From positions 1 to 41,301 of the forward strand of contig SYLY01000245.1 of assembly GCA_005808475.1 (NCBI GenBank): a stretch of DNA of 41,301 bases, in the 5' to 3' direction. Under the pieces are notes generated by a model. That model saw only the letters and a program-made list of their open reading frames with translations. It was not told where the DNA came from and ran no database searches. The DNA comes from Acidobacteriota bacterium. Its GTDB lineage: Bacteria > Acidobacteriota > Terriglobia > Bryobacterales > Bryobacteraceae. A program made the position numbers and the translations under genes. Positions 8,117-16,998 of the stretch are shown here, in pieces (the stretch's first letter is position 1; every line of letters begins with the position of its first letter).

Positions 8117-8758
8117 CTACCGCAGTTCGCGAATGCGAACGTTGCGGAACTCCACGAGCGATCCATGGCCCAACCACCCGATATGGCCCTTGGTTCGCGC
8201 AAGACCCGGGTGCTTGGCGAGAACCGCCGGATCGGTCACCGAGTCGAGATCGGTATTCAAGATCTCCTTACCGTTGAGAATCACGCGGATCTTCCGGCCG
8301 TTGGCGGTCACTTCCTGGCTGTTCCATTCGCCCGCCTTGTTCAGCGCGCCGGTCTTGGCGGGAATCACGTCGTACACCGACCCGTGATATTGGCTTGGCT
8401 TTATCGGTACCTTCCGGGTGTGGTACTTCGGATGATCGTGGTCCAGGATTTGGAGCTCCATGCCGGCGTACGCCAGGCTCTTTCCGCTTTTCGGCGCGCG
8501 GATGGCGAGGCCGTTGTTGCCGCCGGGTTCGAACTTGAAGTCGAACCGGAGGACGAAGTTCGAGTACTCGCGGACGCTCAGCAAGTTGCCGCCGCCATCG
8601 GCCGGGCACACCAGCAGGCCGTCCCGCACGATGTAGCCAGGACCCTTTCCACCCAGCAACTCCCATCCGTCGAGCGTCTTGCCGTCGAACAGGGACACGA
8701 AGCCCTTCTCCGCGGCCTGCGCCGCCAAGGCGAATCCGAGCAATACGAACCGGAGCAT
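8117..8758 (-). CDS. DUF1080 / 3-keto-disaccharide hydrolase family protein
   Basis: This 213-residue exported protein has signal peptide '[16 protein letters not shown]' followed by the typical opening '[19 protein letters not shown]'. The concanavalin-like jelly-roll hallmarks are present: '[23 protein letters not shown]', with a run split by variable residues, '[11 protein letters not shown]', '[11 protein letters not shown]' and a C-terminal '[11 protein letters not shown]'. Family members hydrolyse 3-keto-glycosides or serve as lectin-like accessory domains in periplasmic sugar breakdown. Length fits a single-domain member. The stop is 4 bases from that of the convergent PD40 gene. A TGGTAGCCT element ends 6 bases before the ATG. 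Confidence 0.88.
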   Translation of the reverse strand: MLRFVLLGFALAAQAAEKGFVSLFDGKTLDGWELLGGKGPGYIVRDGLLVCPADGGGNLLSVREYSNFVLRFDFKFEPGGNNGLAIRAPKSGKSLAYAGMELQILDHDHPKYHTRKVPIKPSQYHGSVYDVIPAKTGALNKAGEWNSQEVTANGRKIRVILNGKEILNTDLDSVTDPAVLAKHPGLARTKGHIGWLGHGSLVEFRNVRIRELR

Positions 8759-8764
8759 GGCGTC

Positions 8765-8773
8765 AGGCTACCA
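8765..8773 (-). promoter_or_regulatory. Extended -10-like element, DUF1080 gene
   Basis: Reading the minus strand, TGGTAGCCT (TGn followed by TAGCCT) ends 6 bases before the ATG at 8758. This spacing would place transcription start at or next to the start codon. No -35 box is evident. Confidence 0.45.
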
Positions 8774-8784
8774 CGAACGGCCGG

Positions 8785-9756
8785 CTATCGCGCGGGGCTG
8801 ACGAACTCGTTGGTGTAGAGAGAGCCGGGGTCCGCTTTCGATCCCATCGCGCGGACCACCGCGGCCGCCCCTTCGGCGGGCAGCACTCCATCGGGCGAGT
8901 ACATATCGCGAGAGGCTTCGATGGCGGCCGCGTACATGCGGGCGTCGCCGCCGTGGAACTCGGGCGGCATTTTCTCCGCGATCGCGACGGAGCCGTTCGA
9001 TTGGATCCACGCCAAGGTGCGCGTCATGGCGCGCGCCAATCGCCGCGCCAGTTCGGGGTTGGCGGCGATCCACGCCTCGGTCGAATAGAGCACCGCCGCG
9101 GGATACGATTCGACGCCGTAGATCGCGCGAACGCCATCGCGTGTCCGGGCGTCGGCGAGCACCTTGACCGCGGCGCCGCGCGCCGTCAGTTGCGAGATCG
9201 CGGGTTCGGCCATGACCGCCGCGTCGACCTTGCCGCCCTCCATCGCCGCCACGGCGCCAGCCGACATGCCGATGCCGACCGCCGCGACATCGTCTGGCGT
9301 CAAGCCGGCGCCCCGCAGCAGATGATTCAGGAACAGGTGGGTCGACGAGCCTGGTGAGGAGACGCCGGCGGTGCGGCCCTTCAACGCGGCGATCGACGCC
9401 ACGTTGCCGCGCGCCACCAGCGCCAGTCCGGGATAGCGCAGCATCGCCGCGAACGCCTTCAGCCGCTTGCCGCGATCCGCCATCTGAATCGTGTGATCGA
9501 AATACCCGGAGACGACATCGGCGCTCCCGCCCATCAGCGCCTCGAGCGACTTCGCTCCTCCCTGGAAATCGGTGAGCTCCACGTCGATGCCTTCGTCCTT
9601 GTAGTAGCCGAGCCGGGCGGCGAGCGTCGTGGGCAGGTACACCAGTTGCGTCTGCCCGCCGATCGCGACCCGCACCTTCGGGCCCTCCTGCAAGGGTGTC
9701 GCGCACGACGCGAGCCACAACAACGAGATTGCCGCGATCCTATTCGACAAATTCAT
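8785..9756 (-). CDS. SsuA/NMT1-type substrate-binding lipoprotein 1
   Basis: This 323-residue periplasmic binding protein belongs to the NitT/TauT/SsuA-ThiY class of ABC transporters. A lipoprotein signal ('LLWLASC') is followed by 'KVRVAIGGQTQLVYLPTTLAARLGYYK', with the fold recognisable in 'GIDVELTDFQGGAKSLEALMGGSADVVSGY'. It binds a small organic ligand, often a sulfonate, nitrile, pyrimidine precursor or aromatic acid; the ligand cannot be read from sequence. Its ATG overlaps the end of a paralogous gene by 17 bases, so the two are transcribed together. No permease or ATPase gene is present in the window. Confidence 0.85.
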   Translation of the reverse strand: MNLSNRIAAISLLWLASCATPLQEGPKVRVAIGGQTQLVYLPTTLAARLGYYKDEGIDVELTDFQGGAKSLEALMGGSADVVSGYFDHTIQMADRGKRLKAFAAMLRYPGLALVARGNVASIAALKGRTAGVSSPGSSTHLFLNHLLRGAGLTPDDVAAVGIGMSAGAVAAMEGGKVDAAVMAEPAISQLTARGAAVKVLADARTRDGVRAIYGVESYPAAVLYSTEAWIAANPELARRLARAMTRTLAWIQSNGSVAIAEKMPPEFHGGDARMYAAAIEASRDMYSPDGVLPAEGAAAVVRAMGSKADPGSLYTNEFVSPAR

Positions 9757-10705
9757 TCGTGTATGTTTCCTCCGCGGCGCGGTTGCCGGCCGCGATCTCC
9801 ACCGCCACGCGGGCGGCCCTGGCGGTGAACTTTCCGTCGGCGGCCGACAGCGCCAACGCGCCCTTCATGACTTCGCGCAGCATGACGGCGTCACCCGCGC
9901 GCATCGGCTCCGGCAGCTTGGCGACTACCTCATCGGGACTTCGCGACAGCGCCCAATCGCGCGCCCGGGCCACGGCGCGAACCAGCCGCCGCGCGCTGTC
10001 TCCGTTCGCGGCAAGCCACCCGGCGCGGGCGAACAGCACGGCGCCCAGGTAGTCGTCCGAACCGTACGTCTCCCGCACGCCCTCGATCGTTCTGGTGTCG
10101 GCCAAGATCCTCACCGGCCCGGACCGTTCCAGCACGCGCACCGTGAAGTCGCTCACCACGCCGGCGTCCACCGCGCCCCGCTCGAGCGCCGCCACCGCAC
10201 GGCTCGCCGTGCCGATCGCCACCGGCTTCACATCCGCCTCTCGCATGCCATTCCGCCGCAGCACGCGATTCAGATAGGAGTGCGTGGCCGATCCGAGCGT
10301 GGTGACGCCAACGGTGGCGTCGCGCAGATCCGCGATGGTCTCGATCCGCCGCGAGGCCTTCGGAGAAACCGCCACCGCCACCATCAACGATCGATTCATG
10401 AGAAAGAAGGCGCGGACCGGCGGCGCTCCCGCGTCGAGACCCGCGACCTGTTCGTGATAGCCCGACACCACCGCCACGCTGCCGCCGAGTAACGCCTGCA
10501 TCGCCTTGGCGCTTCCCGGAAACTCCTCGAGCCGGACGTCGAGGCCGGATTCCCGGAAGTAACCGAGTTCGGCCGCCAGATACACGAACGCCTGGGACGG
10601 CGACTGCTGCGCCGCGATCGCCAGGACCAGCGGTTCATGCCGGGAACAGGACGCCAGGGCTATCGCCAAGGCAGCGCAATATTTGCTCAACTTATTCAGA
10701 TCCAT
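9740..10705 (-). CDS. SsuA/NMT1-type substrate-binding lipoprotein 2 (paralogue)
   Basis: This 321-residue binding protein of the same class starts at ATG 10705 ('MDLNKLSKYCAALAIALASC', a lipobox ending in Cys). It is a clear paralogue of the downstream protein. Shared landmarks include 'AAELGYFRESGLDVRLEEF' against 'AARLGYYKDEGIDVELTDF', 'LADTRTIEGVRETYG' against 'LADARTRDGVRAIYG', and a common ending around 'YTNEFV'. The genes arose by tandem duplication but have diverged widely, suggesting different ligands. The gene is divergent from a LysR regulator across 19 bases, which probably controls it. A start further upstream would run through the LysR gene and is rejected. Confidence 0.85.
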   Translation of the reverse strand: MDLNKLSKYCAALAIALASCSRHEPLVLAIAAQQSPSQAFVYLAAELGYFRESGLDVRLEEFPGSAKAMQALLGGSVAVVSGYHEQVAGLDAGAPPVRAFFLMNRSLMVAVAVSPKASRRIETIADLRDATVGVTTLGSATHSYLNRVLRRNGMREADVKPVAIGTASRAVAALERGAVDAGVVSDFTVRVLERSGPVRILADTRTIEGVRETYGSDDYLGAVLFARAGWLAANGDSARRLVRAVARARDWALSRSPDEVVAKLPEPMRAGDAVMLREVMKGALALSAADGKFTARAARVAVEIAAGNRAAEETYTNEFVE

Positions 10706-10724
10706 AGTACAATAAAGGAAGCCT
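10706..10724. promoter_or_regulatory. 19-base divergent promoter between binding-protein operon and LysR gene
   Basis: On the plus strand TACAAT (10708-10713) precedes the LysR ATG by 11 bases, with an AAGGAAG ribosome-binding-like stretch between them. On the minus strand AT-rich TTTATT (plus-strand AATAAA, 10711-10716) lies 5 bases before ATG 10705. LysR proteins usually bind over their own divergent promoter, so any operator must extend into one of the coding regions. Confidence 0.4.
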
Positions 10725-11615
10725 ATGGAGCTGCACCCTCTCAAGGTCTTCCTGGCCGTGGCCAACGAGAAGAGCTTCTCCCGCGCCGCGGAGCGGATGG
10801 TCCGCACGCAACCCGCGATTTCATTGGCCGTCCAGCGTCTCGAGAACGAGTTGGGCGAGAAGCTGATCGACCGTTCGGCCAAGGATCTGCTGCTCACAGA
10901 CGCCGGCCGGATCGTGCTCGAGTTCGCCCGGCGGTTCGAGAATCTCGAGCGCGAGATGGAGACGTCGCTCGCGGAGTTGCGGGACAACTCAGCCGGCAGG
11001 CTGGCCATCGGCGCCAACGAATCGACGTCGCTGTATCTACTGCGCCACATCCAAAGTTACCGGCGCCAGTATCCCAAGGTAAAAGTACAGGTGCGGCGGA
11101 GCCTGTCGTCGCGCATCCCTTCCCAACTGGTGGACGGCGACCTCGAACTCGGCATGCTCAGCTTCGATCCCGGCGACGACCGGCTGGTGAACACGGTGAT
11201 CTACACCGATCATCTCGCGTTCGTCGTGTCGCCGGAACACCGGTTCGCCGGCCGCGACTCGGTGACCATCGGCGAACTGGGCATGGAGACGTTCATCGCG
11301 CACAACGTGATGTCGCCGTACCGGGACATCGTGCTGCGCGAGTTCCAGCGCCACAAGGTTCCGCTGAACATGGACGTGGAGATGCCCACCATCGAGACCA
11401 TCCGCCGCATGGTGCAGCGCAACGAAGGCGTGGCCTTCCTGCCGCGGATGTGCGTGGAGCAGGAGATCGAACAGGGCGTGCTGCGTGAAGTGCGGGTACA
11501 AGAGCTGGCGGCGGTGGAGCGAAAGATCCGGCTCGTCTACCCGGCCCGGCGAGCGTTATCGTACGCGGCGCGGGCTTTCCTCGAACTGGTTCAGCGGGAC
11601 AGCGCGCGGCCATGA
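10725..11615 (+). CDS. LysR-family transcriptional regulator
   Basis: This 296-residue protein has the standard LysR plan. The N-terminal winged helix-turn-helix ('LKVFLAVANEKSFSRAAERM' then 'TQPAISLAVQRLENELGEKL') is followed by a linker helix and a two-lobed effector domain ('GRLAIGANESTSLYLLRHI', 'ELGMLSFDPGDDRLV', 'GVAFLPRMCVEQEI'). The effector domain resembles that of CysB/Cbl-like and CysL-like members by general pattern only. It is divergent from two substrate-binding lipoprotein genes and most likely regulates them in response to the transported ligand. It ends 8 bases before the convergent cytochrome/HEAT gene. Confidence 0.93.
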   Translation: MELHPLKVFLAVANEKSFSRAAERMVRTQPAISLAVQRLENELGEKLIDRSAKDLLLTDAGRIVLEFARRFENLEREMETSLAELRDNSAGRLAIGANESTSLYLLRHIQSYRRQYPKVKVQVRRSLSSRIPSQLVDGDLELGMLSFDPGDDRLVNTVIYTDHLAFVVSPEHRFAGRDSVTIGELGMETFIAHNVMSPYRDIVLREFQRHKVPLNMDVEMPTIETIRRMVQRNEGVAFLPRMCVEQEIEQGVLREVRVQELAAVERKIRLVYPARRALSYAARAFLELVQRDSARP

Positions 11616-11623
11616 CAAAGCCG

Positions 11624-14575
11624 CTACTTCTGGAGATAGGCGAACAGGTCGCGTAACGCTTGCGGCGCCAGCTTTTCGAGCAGCCCCTCCGGCATGACCG
11701 AGACTGGCGACTCCTCGATGCTCGCGATCGCGCTCCGCTCGAGTCGAGTCTTGCGGTAGGCCGCGTCGATCAGTGTTACGGCCGCTCCGTCCTCTTCCGC
11801 CATCAGCCCGGTGGCCACCCGGCCGTCGCGCGCGGTGACGCGATACGTCATGTATTCCTTGCGAATGAAGGCGGACGGATCGGCGATGTGCGTGAGCAAG
11901 TAGTACCGGTCCGCGCGATTGGCGCCGGTGAGATCCATGCCGAGCGCGCCACCCTCGCCGTTCAATTTGTGGCAACTCCCGCAGTGCTGGAAGTAGAGCC
12001 GCTTTCCGGTCGCCAGATCTCCCGAACCCGCGCGGAGATCGTTGTTCAACCGCCGCACCGTGGCGAGCATTTCCTCCGGCGTGCCCTCTTTCACCGCGCC
12101 GAACTTGCGCCGCACCAGAGCGTCGAGCGCCGGATCCTTGAAGTACGCGGCGCGCTTGAGCTTGTCCATCGCCACCGGCTTCCCCGACTCGATGAGCGCG
12201 CGCGCAGAAGCGGGGCGGCTCAACAGCAGGTCCTGCACGAGGCCGGGGGCAGCGTCGTGGTGGCGAAGCAGAGCGGCTGTCACGCGCGGATCGTCGAAGC
12301 GTCCCAGCACGCCCATGGTGGCGTCGCGGACCTTCGCGCCTTCCTCGAGCAGCGGGAGCAATGTGACGATCGTGGAGGCGTCCGCGGTCTCGGCGAGCGC
12401 TTCCAGCAGCCCCACGCGATCCGCTTCGGGCGTGGCCTTCGACGTGGCGGTTTGGGCTGCCCGCGCCACGGCGCCGTCGAGTCCCGCGCGAATCGCTAAC
12501 TTCGCGGCGGCGGGCGACGCGGGCGCGGCGGACCATTCGGCCTCGATGGCACGGCGAAGCGATCCGATCACCGGCTCGAACGAACGTAGTTCCTTGCGCG
12601 TCACCGTCTCCGACACGGCCTGATAACGCTGGAACACGCCCGTGTCCGCCGGAACCGGCTCGCCCGCGCGTTCGGCCAAGCCCTGCTCGAGCGCCGCCAG
12701 CATTGACGCGCGCTCCGCCGCCGGCGCGGCCGCCAACAGCTTTGACGCCGCTTCGTACGCCCCGGACTTCCCTTCGGACGCGTACCGGCGAATCAACCGC
12801 CGTTGATCGTCGTGCCTGGACCGCAGGGACCAAGACTCCGGCGCGGCGAACGCTCGCGTCACCGCATCCATCGCGGGCACGGCCTTCTCCTCGAGAGCCC
12901 ACCAGATCAACCAGGGAATGAACGGATCGTCCCGGTCGCGATTCTGGTCTTCCAGGCCGGCGAGAATCGCGAGCGTTTCGCCGGCGCCCAACCGCCGCGC
13001 CGACGCCGCCAATTGCGCGCGAACCACCGGGCTGGGATCGGTGCGCGCCAATGCGATCATCGCTGGCAAGGAACGTCGCCGGTCGCCGAGCAGGCGCACC
13101 GTCCACGCGCGCACGTGCTCGGAGGGATGCGCGAGCAGCGCGGCTGCCGTTCGATCGTCCAACCCACCGCTCACCGACAAGCCCCACAGACCCTGAAGGG
13201 CGCGCTGCGGATCCCCCGTGCCGGCTGCCATCGCACGCAGCGCCGGCCACGTAGAACGGTCGCGCCGCGCGGCGAGAATCACGCGCGCCTGATCGGCGTA
13301 CCAGCGATTTCGACGTCCCAGCATGCGGACCAATTCCGCGCTGGACGCCTTGCCGAGATCGAAGGGTGGCTCGATCTTCGTGCCCTCCGCCTCCAGCCTG
13401 TAGATGCGGCCGTTCGAGAGATCCCAGGCGGCGTCGGGATCGGGATGGGCGGTGCGCTTGTCGTGGAAGTCGCACACATAGACGGAGCCGTCCGGCGCCT
13501 GGGCGAGATCGGTGGGGCAGAACCAGGTGTCGTTGGCGTCGAACAGCAGTCCTCCGAGCTTGGCCTCCACGGTCGACCCTCGCGGCTGGACGCTCCACCA
13601 CGCGGCCGATCGTCCGAGGAAATTGCCGCCCAGAAACGTCTCGCGAAACGCCGCCGGGAACGACTCGCCCGAATAGATCAGCCCGCCGAGCACCACGTGG
13701 CCGCCCGGCACGCCGTCGTGCTTCACGTGCGGAAAATAGCCGTAGGCGTAGGGATTGTGCAGCGGGCCGTGTTTTCCGAAGGACTTCTGATAGTAGGCGC
13801 CCTGCACCGCGTGCCAGAACAGCGATCCACCATTGGAACTGTAGAACAGGTTGCCGTTGGCGTCGAACGCGAGCCCGTAGATGTTGCCTCCGCCCTCGGC
13901 GAACAGTTCGAACTGCCGCGTGACCGGGTGATAGCGCCAAACGCCCTGCTGGAACTCGACGCCGCGCACGCGGCAAGTCGTGGTGGAGCCGTTCAGTCCG
14001 TACAGCCACCCGTCCGGACCCCACGTCAGATGATTCGCCAGCGACTGCGAATCCTCCATGCCGAAACCCGACAGCAGCACCTCGGGATCGCTATCGGGAA
14101 CGTCCTCTCGATTGCGGTCCGGGTAGAACAGCAGATAGGGAACCTGCATCACAAAGACGCCGCCGTGGCCGATCGCCAGACCCGTGGCGAGATTCAGCCC
14201 GCCCACGAAGTCCTTGATGCGCGTGGCTCTTTGGCCGGAGCCCGCGTCCTCGAGGATCGTGATGCGGTCGGCGCCGCGCGGCCCGCGAGGCGGAGGCTCC
14301 GGAACGCGGTCGTAGGTGGTGCGCGAATACCGGTCCACCTTGACGCGCTTCAGTCCCGCCGGATTCGGATACTGCAGGTATTGGATCGTCCACAGGCGGC
14401 CGCGCTCGTCGAACTTGACGAGGATGGGCTGGCGGATCTCTGGTTCGGAAGCGGTGAGCGTCACCCGGAATCCGGAGGCCGCCTTCATGCGCGCGACAGC
14501 TTCCAGCGGGCTGAATCCCTGACCCCACGCGGCGCCGGCCAGCAGCGGAATCGAAACGAGAAGGCGGGATCGCAT
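11624..14575 (-). CDS. PVC-type membrane-bound dehydrogenase-like protein with HEAT repeats and cytochrome c domain
   Basis: This 983-residue exported protein starts at ATG 14575 with signal peptide 'MRSRLLVSIPLLAGAAWGQ'. Residues about 25-420 form a glucose/sorbosone-dehydrogenase-like propeller ('GFRVTLTASEPEIRQP', 'HLTWGPDGWLYGLNGS', 'IYGLAFDANGNLFYSSNGG'). The middle (about 430-830) is alpha-helical HEAT-like repeat. One heme c site, CGSCH, is at 865-869, followed by the C-terminal motif set of the family ('SAFIRKEYMTYRV', 'GLMAEEDGAAVTL', 'SVMPEGLLEKL'). This architecture is common in Planctomycetes, Verrucomicrobia and Solibacter-type acidobacteria and is thought to oxidise sugars in the periplasm. 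Substrate unknown. It is divergent from the esterase gene across 22 bases. Confidence 0.88.
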   Translation of the reverse strand: MRSRLLVSIPLLAGAAWGQGFSPLEAVARMKAASGFRVTLTASEPEIRQPILVKFDERGRLWTIQYLQYPNPAGLKRVKVDRYSRTTYDRVPEPPPRGPRGADRITILEDAGSGQRATRIKDFVGGLNLATGLAIGHGGVFVMQVPYLLFYPDRNREDVPDSDPEVLLSGFGMEDSQSLANHLTWGPDGWLYGLNGSTTTCRVRGVEFQQGVWRYHPVTRQFELFAEGGGNIYGLAFDANGNLFYSSNGGSLFWHAVQGAYYQKSFGKHGPLHNPYAYGYFPHVKHDGVPGGHVVLGGLIYSGESFPAAFRETFLGGNFLGRSAAWWSVQPRGSTVEAKLGGLLFDANDTWFCPTDLAQAPDGSVYVCDFHDKRTAHPDPDAAWDLSNGRIYRLEAEGTKIEPPFDLGKASSAELVRMLGRRNRWYADQARVILAARRDRSTWPALRAMAAGTGDPQRALQGLWGLSVSGGLDDRTAAALLAHPSEHVRAWTVRLLGDRRRSLPAMIALARTDPSPVVRAQLAASARRLGAGETLAILAGLEDQNRDRDDPFIPWLIWWALEEKAVPAMDAVTRAFAAPESWSLRSRHDDQRRLIRRYASEGKSGAYEAASKLLAAAPAAERASMLAALEQGLAERAGEPVPADTGVFQRYQAVSETVTRKELRSFEPVIGSLRRAIEAEWSAAPASPAAAKLAIRAGLDGAVARAAQTATSKATPEADRVGLLEALAETADASTIVTLLPLLEEGAKVRDATMGVLGRFDDPRVTAALLRHHDAAPGLVQDLLLSRPASARALIESGKPVAMDKLKRAAYFKDPALDALVRRKFGAVKEGTPEEMLATVRRLNNDLRAGSGDLATGKRLYFQHCGSCHKLNGEGGALGMDLTGANRADRYYLLTHIADPSAFIRKEYMTYRVTARDGRVATGLMAEEDGAAVTLIDAAYRKTRLERSAIASIEESPVSVMPEGLLEKLAPQALRDLFAYLQK

Positions 14576-14582
14576 CGGTTCG

Positions 14583-14590
14583 ATTATGCT
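14583..14590. promoter_or_regulatory. Overlapping divergent -10 elements, cytochrome/HEAT gene and esterase gene
   Basis: Within a 22-base intergenic space, plus-strand TATGCT (14585-14590) is 7 bases before ATG 14598. Minus-strand CATAAT (plus-strand ATTATG, 14583-14588) is 7 bases before ATG 14575. The arrangement is symmetric and supports both start choices. Both mRNAs would be leaderless. Confidence 0.5.
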
Positions 14591-14597
14591 ACAGGGG

Positions 14598-15470
14598 ATG
14601 AAGCTCCTTCCCGCCACCGCGTTCGCGCTACCCCTGCTCGCCTTCGGAGACGAGATCCGCGTGGAGCGCGACATCCCGTACGCCGAACCGAAGAACGTCC
14701 GCCAGTCGCTGGACGTGCACGCGCCGGCCAAGGGCAGGAAACGGCCCGTGGTGGTGTGGGTGCACGGCGGCGGCTGGATGCGCGGAAGCAAGGAGGAAGT
14801 GGATCGCAAGCCGGCCGCGTTCGTCGAGCGCGGGTTCGTGTTCGTGTCGATCAACTACCGTTTTTTTCCCAATGTCGCGATGGGCGAAATCGTGCGCGAC
14901 ACCGCCAAGGCGGTTGCGTGGACGCACGCCAACGCATCGAAGTACGGCGGCGATCCGAACCGCATCCTGCTGATGGGACACTCGGCGGGCGCGCAACTGG
15001 CGGCGATCGTGTGCACCAATCGGAAGTTCCTGAAGGAGGAAGGGGTGAAACCATCGGTGCTGAAAGGCTGTGTTCCCGTGGACGGCGACACCTATGACGT
15101 CCCGATGCAGATCCGGACGGCGGAAGAACGCCGGAAGCAGTTGAACCAGCCTCCTCCGAAGTACGGGCATCGCGAGAAGTTCGGAACCGAGGAGCAGCAT
15201 CGCGAATATTCAGCCGCCTACCACACCGGGCGCGGCAAGCGGATCCCGCCGTTCCTGCTGCTGCACGTCGCGGATCATCCCGACACAACCGCTCAGGCGA
15301 AGCGGCTCGAAAAGGCCCTCCAGGACGCGGGCGTCGACGCCCGGGCCTATGGCGCAAGCAGCACCGATCACGTCAAGCTGGACCGCGATCTCGGCGTCCC
15401 CGGAGACGCTTCGTCGGCGGAGCTGTTCGCCTTCGTCGACCGCATCGCGCCGCCGAAATCGCGCCGATGA
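14598..15470 (+). CDS. Exported alpha/beta-hydrolase (carboxylesterase/BD-FAE-like)
   Basis: This 290-residue secreted esterase-like enzyme has signal peptide 'MKLLPATAFALPLLAFG'. The hormone-sensitive-lipase/BD-FAE hallmarks are an oxyanion loop HGGGW (56-60), nucleophile elbow GHSAG with Ser129, and a likely catalytic His258 ('STDHVKL') with Asp226 ('HVADHP') as candidate acid. It should hydrolyse small esters, possibly on plant polysaccharide side chains. ATG 14598 is preferred over ATG 14586 because the signal peptide begins there and TATGCT lies 7 bases upstream. Its stop overlaps the next start as ATGA, so the ceramidase-like gene is co-expressed. Confidence 0.87.
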   Translation: MKLLPATAFALPLLAFGDEIRVERDIPYAEPKNVRQSLDVHAPAKGRKRPVVVWVHGGGWMRGSKEEVDRKPAAFVERGFVFVSINYRFFPNVAMGEIVRDTAKAVAWTHANASKYGGDPNRILLMGHSAGAQLAAIVCTNRKFLKEEGVKPSVLKGCVPVDGDTYDVPMQIRTAEERRKQLNQPPPKYGHREKFGTEEQHREYSAAYHTGRGKRIPPFLLLHVADHPDTTAQAKRLEKALQDAGVDARAYGASSTDHVKLDRDLGVPGDASSAELFAFVDRIAPPKSRR

Positions 15471-16978
15471 GACGCCAGATGAATCGCGCGATAGCCGGCG
15501 GAGTTCTACTGATCGCCGCATCGGCGCAGGCGATGGCGGCGCTTCGCGCCGGTGTGGGCAAGGCCGAGATCACCGATCGGGAAGCGGGCCCGGTCAACGA
15601 TCCCTGCTATGCGCGGGCGCTGGTTCTGCAAGACGGAGCCACAACCGCGGTGCTGGTCAGCGTCGACGCGGTGGCGATCGGCGAGATCGGCCGCATTCCC
15701 AACGGCTACATGGCGAGCGTGCGGTCCCGATTGAAGGCCGAAGCGGGCATCGCGCCCGAGAGCCTGATCGTCAACGCGAGCCATTGCCATTGCGTGGTTC
15801 GACGGGACACCGATGCGCTCACGGTGGAAGCGGTGAAGCAAGCGCTGCGCGGCATGACTCCCGTGCGCGCCGGAGCGGGCCGCGGCCGCGAGGATCGCGT
15901 GATGGAGAACCGCCGCGTGCTGCTGAAGGATGGTACGCAAGCCGACATGCGGCGCGCCTACACGATGCCGCCGGACGAGGAGGTCGCGGCGATCGGCCCC
16001 GTCGATCCCGAGATCGGTTTGCTGCGGCTCGACAAGCCGGACGGCACGCCGTTCGCGGCGCTCTACAACTTCGCCATGCATCCGATCATGGGTGTTCCGG
16101 GCGGCGGCAACACCGCCGACATCACCGGGTTCGCCTCACAGGCGATCGAGGAGAACCTCGGCGGCGGTCCGATGGCCTTCTTCGTGCAGGGCGCCGGCGG
16201 CGATATCAATCCCGCCAAGTACAAGAACCCGTTCCAGCCGCACGATGCCGAGCCGCTCGGCAACAGGCTGGCCGCGAGCGCGTTGCGGGGGCTTCGGACG
16301 ATCCGAACCCGCGAGACGGGCCCCATGAGGCTGATCCACGAGAAGCTGACGCTGCCGCGCGGCGCCGACCTGGACCGGCGCATCGCCGCCGCCAAGGCCG
16401 AACGCGAAAAGCTGGTGGACTCGATCGCCGGCACCAGCATCGACCTCAAAACATTTCTGGCGCTGTTCGTGCAACACCGGATCTCGGCGGAGTTCCCCTC
16501 CCACTACGGCCATCGCTACGCGCACGAGAAGGCGGCGGGGCTCGACGGACTCGCCCAAATGGACGCGGAGAACCGCGCCGAGATGGAGCGATACGTCCGC
16601 AACGTCCGCGCCATGGAGAAGATCGCGCGGCTCAAGGAGAACATCTCGCTCCTCGAAAAGCACCGCGCGCGGATCGTGGCGGAAGGAACGTCCACGCTCG
16701 ACGTGGAGGTAGTGGGGCTGCGGGTGGGCGACTTCGCCATGGTCACTTTCCCCGGCGAGCTGACGGTGGAGGTCGGCTTGAACGTCAAGAAGCGCGCGCC
16801 CGGTCCATTCAGTTTCGTGGCCGGCTACACCAACGGCTACATCTACTACACGGCCACGGCCGCGCAACGGAACAACACCGGGTTCGCTCAGGAGGACTGC
16901 GACGCGATGGTGGGGCCGGGCTGGCAGCGCCTCTTCGAGGACAAGGCGCAGTCGGTGTTCGAGCGGCTTCTGAAGTAG
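15467..16978 (+). CDS. Neutral/alkaline ceramidase-like exported hydrolase
   Basis: This 503-residue protein has an N-terminal signal ('MNRAIAGGVLLIAASAQAMA', with a second ATG at 15479). The mature part opens with 'LRAGVGKAEITDREAGPVND', the usual start of the neutral ceramidase-like domain. 'VNASHCHC' stands where ceramidases carry the zinc-binding His-x-His (ATHTHS), and 'YNFAMHPIM' supplies the next conserved histidine. 'FVQGAGGDINP' matches the family G-x-x-GD-x-NP element. Real substrates of such bacterial proteins are mostly unknown; amide or ester hydrolysis of lipids or glycan derivatives is plausible. It is coupled to the upstream esterase by an ATGA overlap. Confidence 0.82.
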   Translation: MRRQMNRAIAGGVLLIAASAQAMAALRAGVGKAEITDREAGPVNDPCYARALVLQDGATTAVLVSVDAVAIGEIGRIPNGYMASVRSRLKAEAGIAPESLIVNASHCHCVVRRDTDALTVEAVKQALRGMTPVRAGAGRGREDRVMENRRVLLKDGTQADMRRAYTMPPDEEVAAIGPVDPEIGLLRLDKPDGTPFAALYNFAMHPIMGVPGGGNTADITGFASQAIEENLGGGPMAFFVQGAGGDINPAKYKNPFQPHDAEPLGNRLAASALRGLRTIRTRETGPMRLIHEKLTLPRGADLDRRIAAAKAEREKLVDSIAGTSIDLKTFLALFVQHRISAEFPSHYGHRYAHEKAAGLDGLAQMDAENRAEMERYVRNVRAMEKIARLKENISLLEKHRARIVAEGTSTLDVEVVGLRVGDFAMVTFPGELTVEVGLNVKKRAPGPFSFVAGYTNGYIYYTATAAQRNNTGFAQEDCDAMVGPGWQRLFEDKAQSVFERLLK

Positions 16979-16986
16979 AGGTTCGC

Positions 16987-16992
16987 TATTAT
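16987..16992 (+). promoter_or_regulatory. -10-like TATTAT before flippase-like gene
   Basis: TATTAT ends 6 bases before the in-frame TTG at 16999. This is the main reason for choosing that TTG, because no ATG or GTG occurs in frame between here and the first membrane segment. A leaderless mRNA beginning at the TTG is implied. Confidence 0.45.
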
Positions 16993-16998
16993 GAAGAA

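Noticed and set aside
12803..15097. Long open frame on the plus strand opposite the cytochrome/HEAT gene
   Set aside because: It is the mirror of a well-supported gene in GC-rich DNA, gives a low-complexity Arg/Gly/Ala-rich protein and has no recognisable domain.
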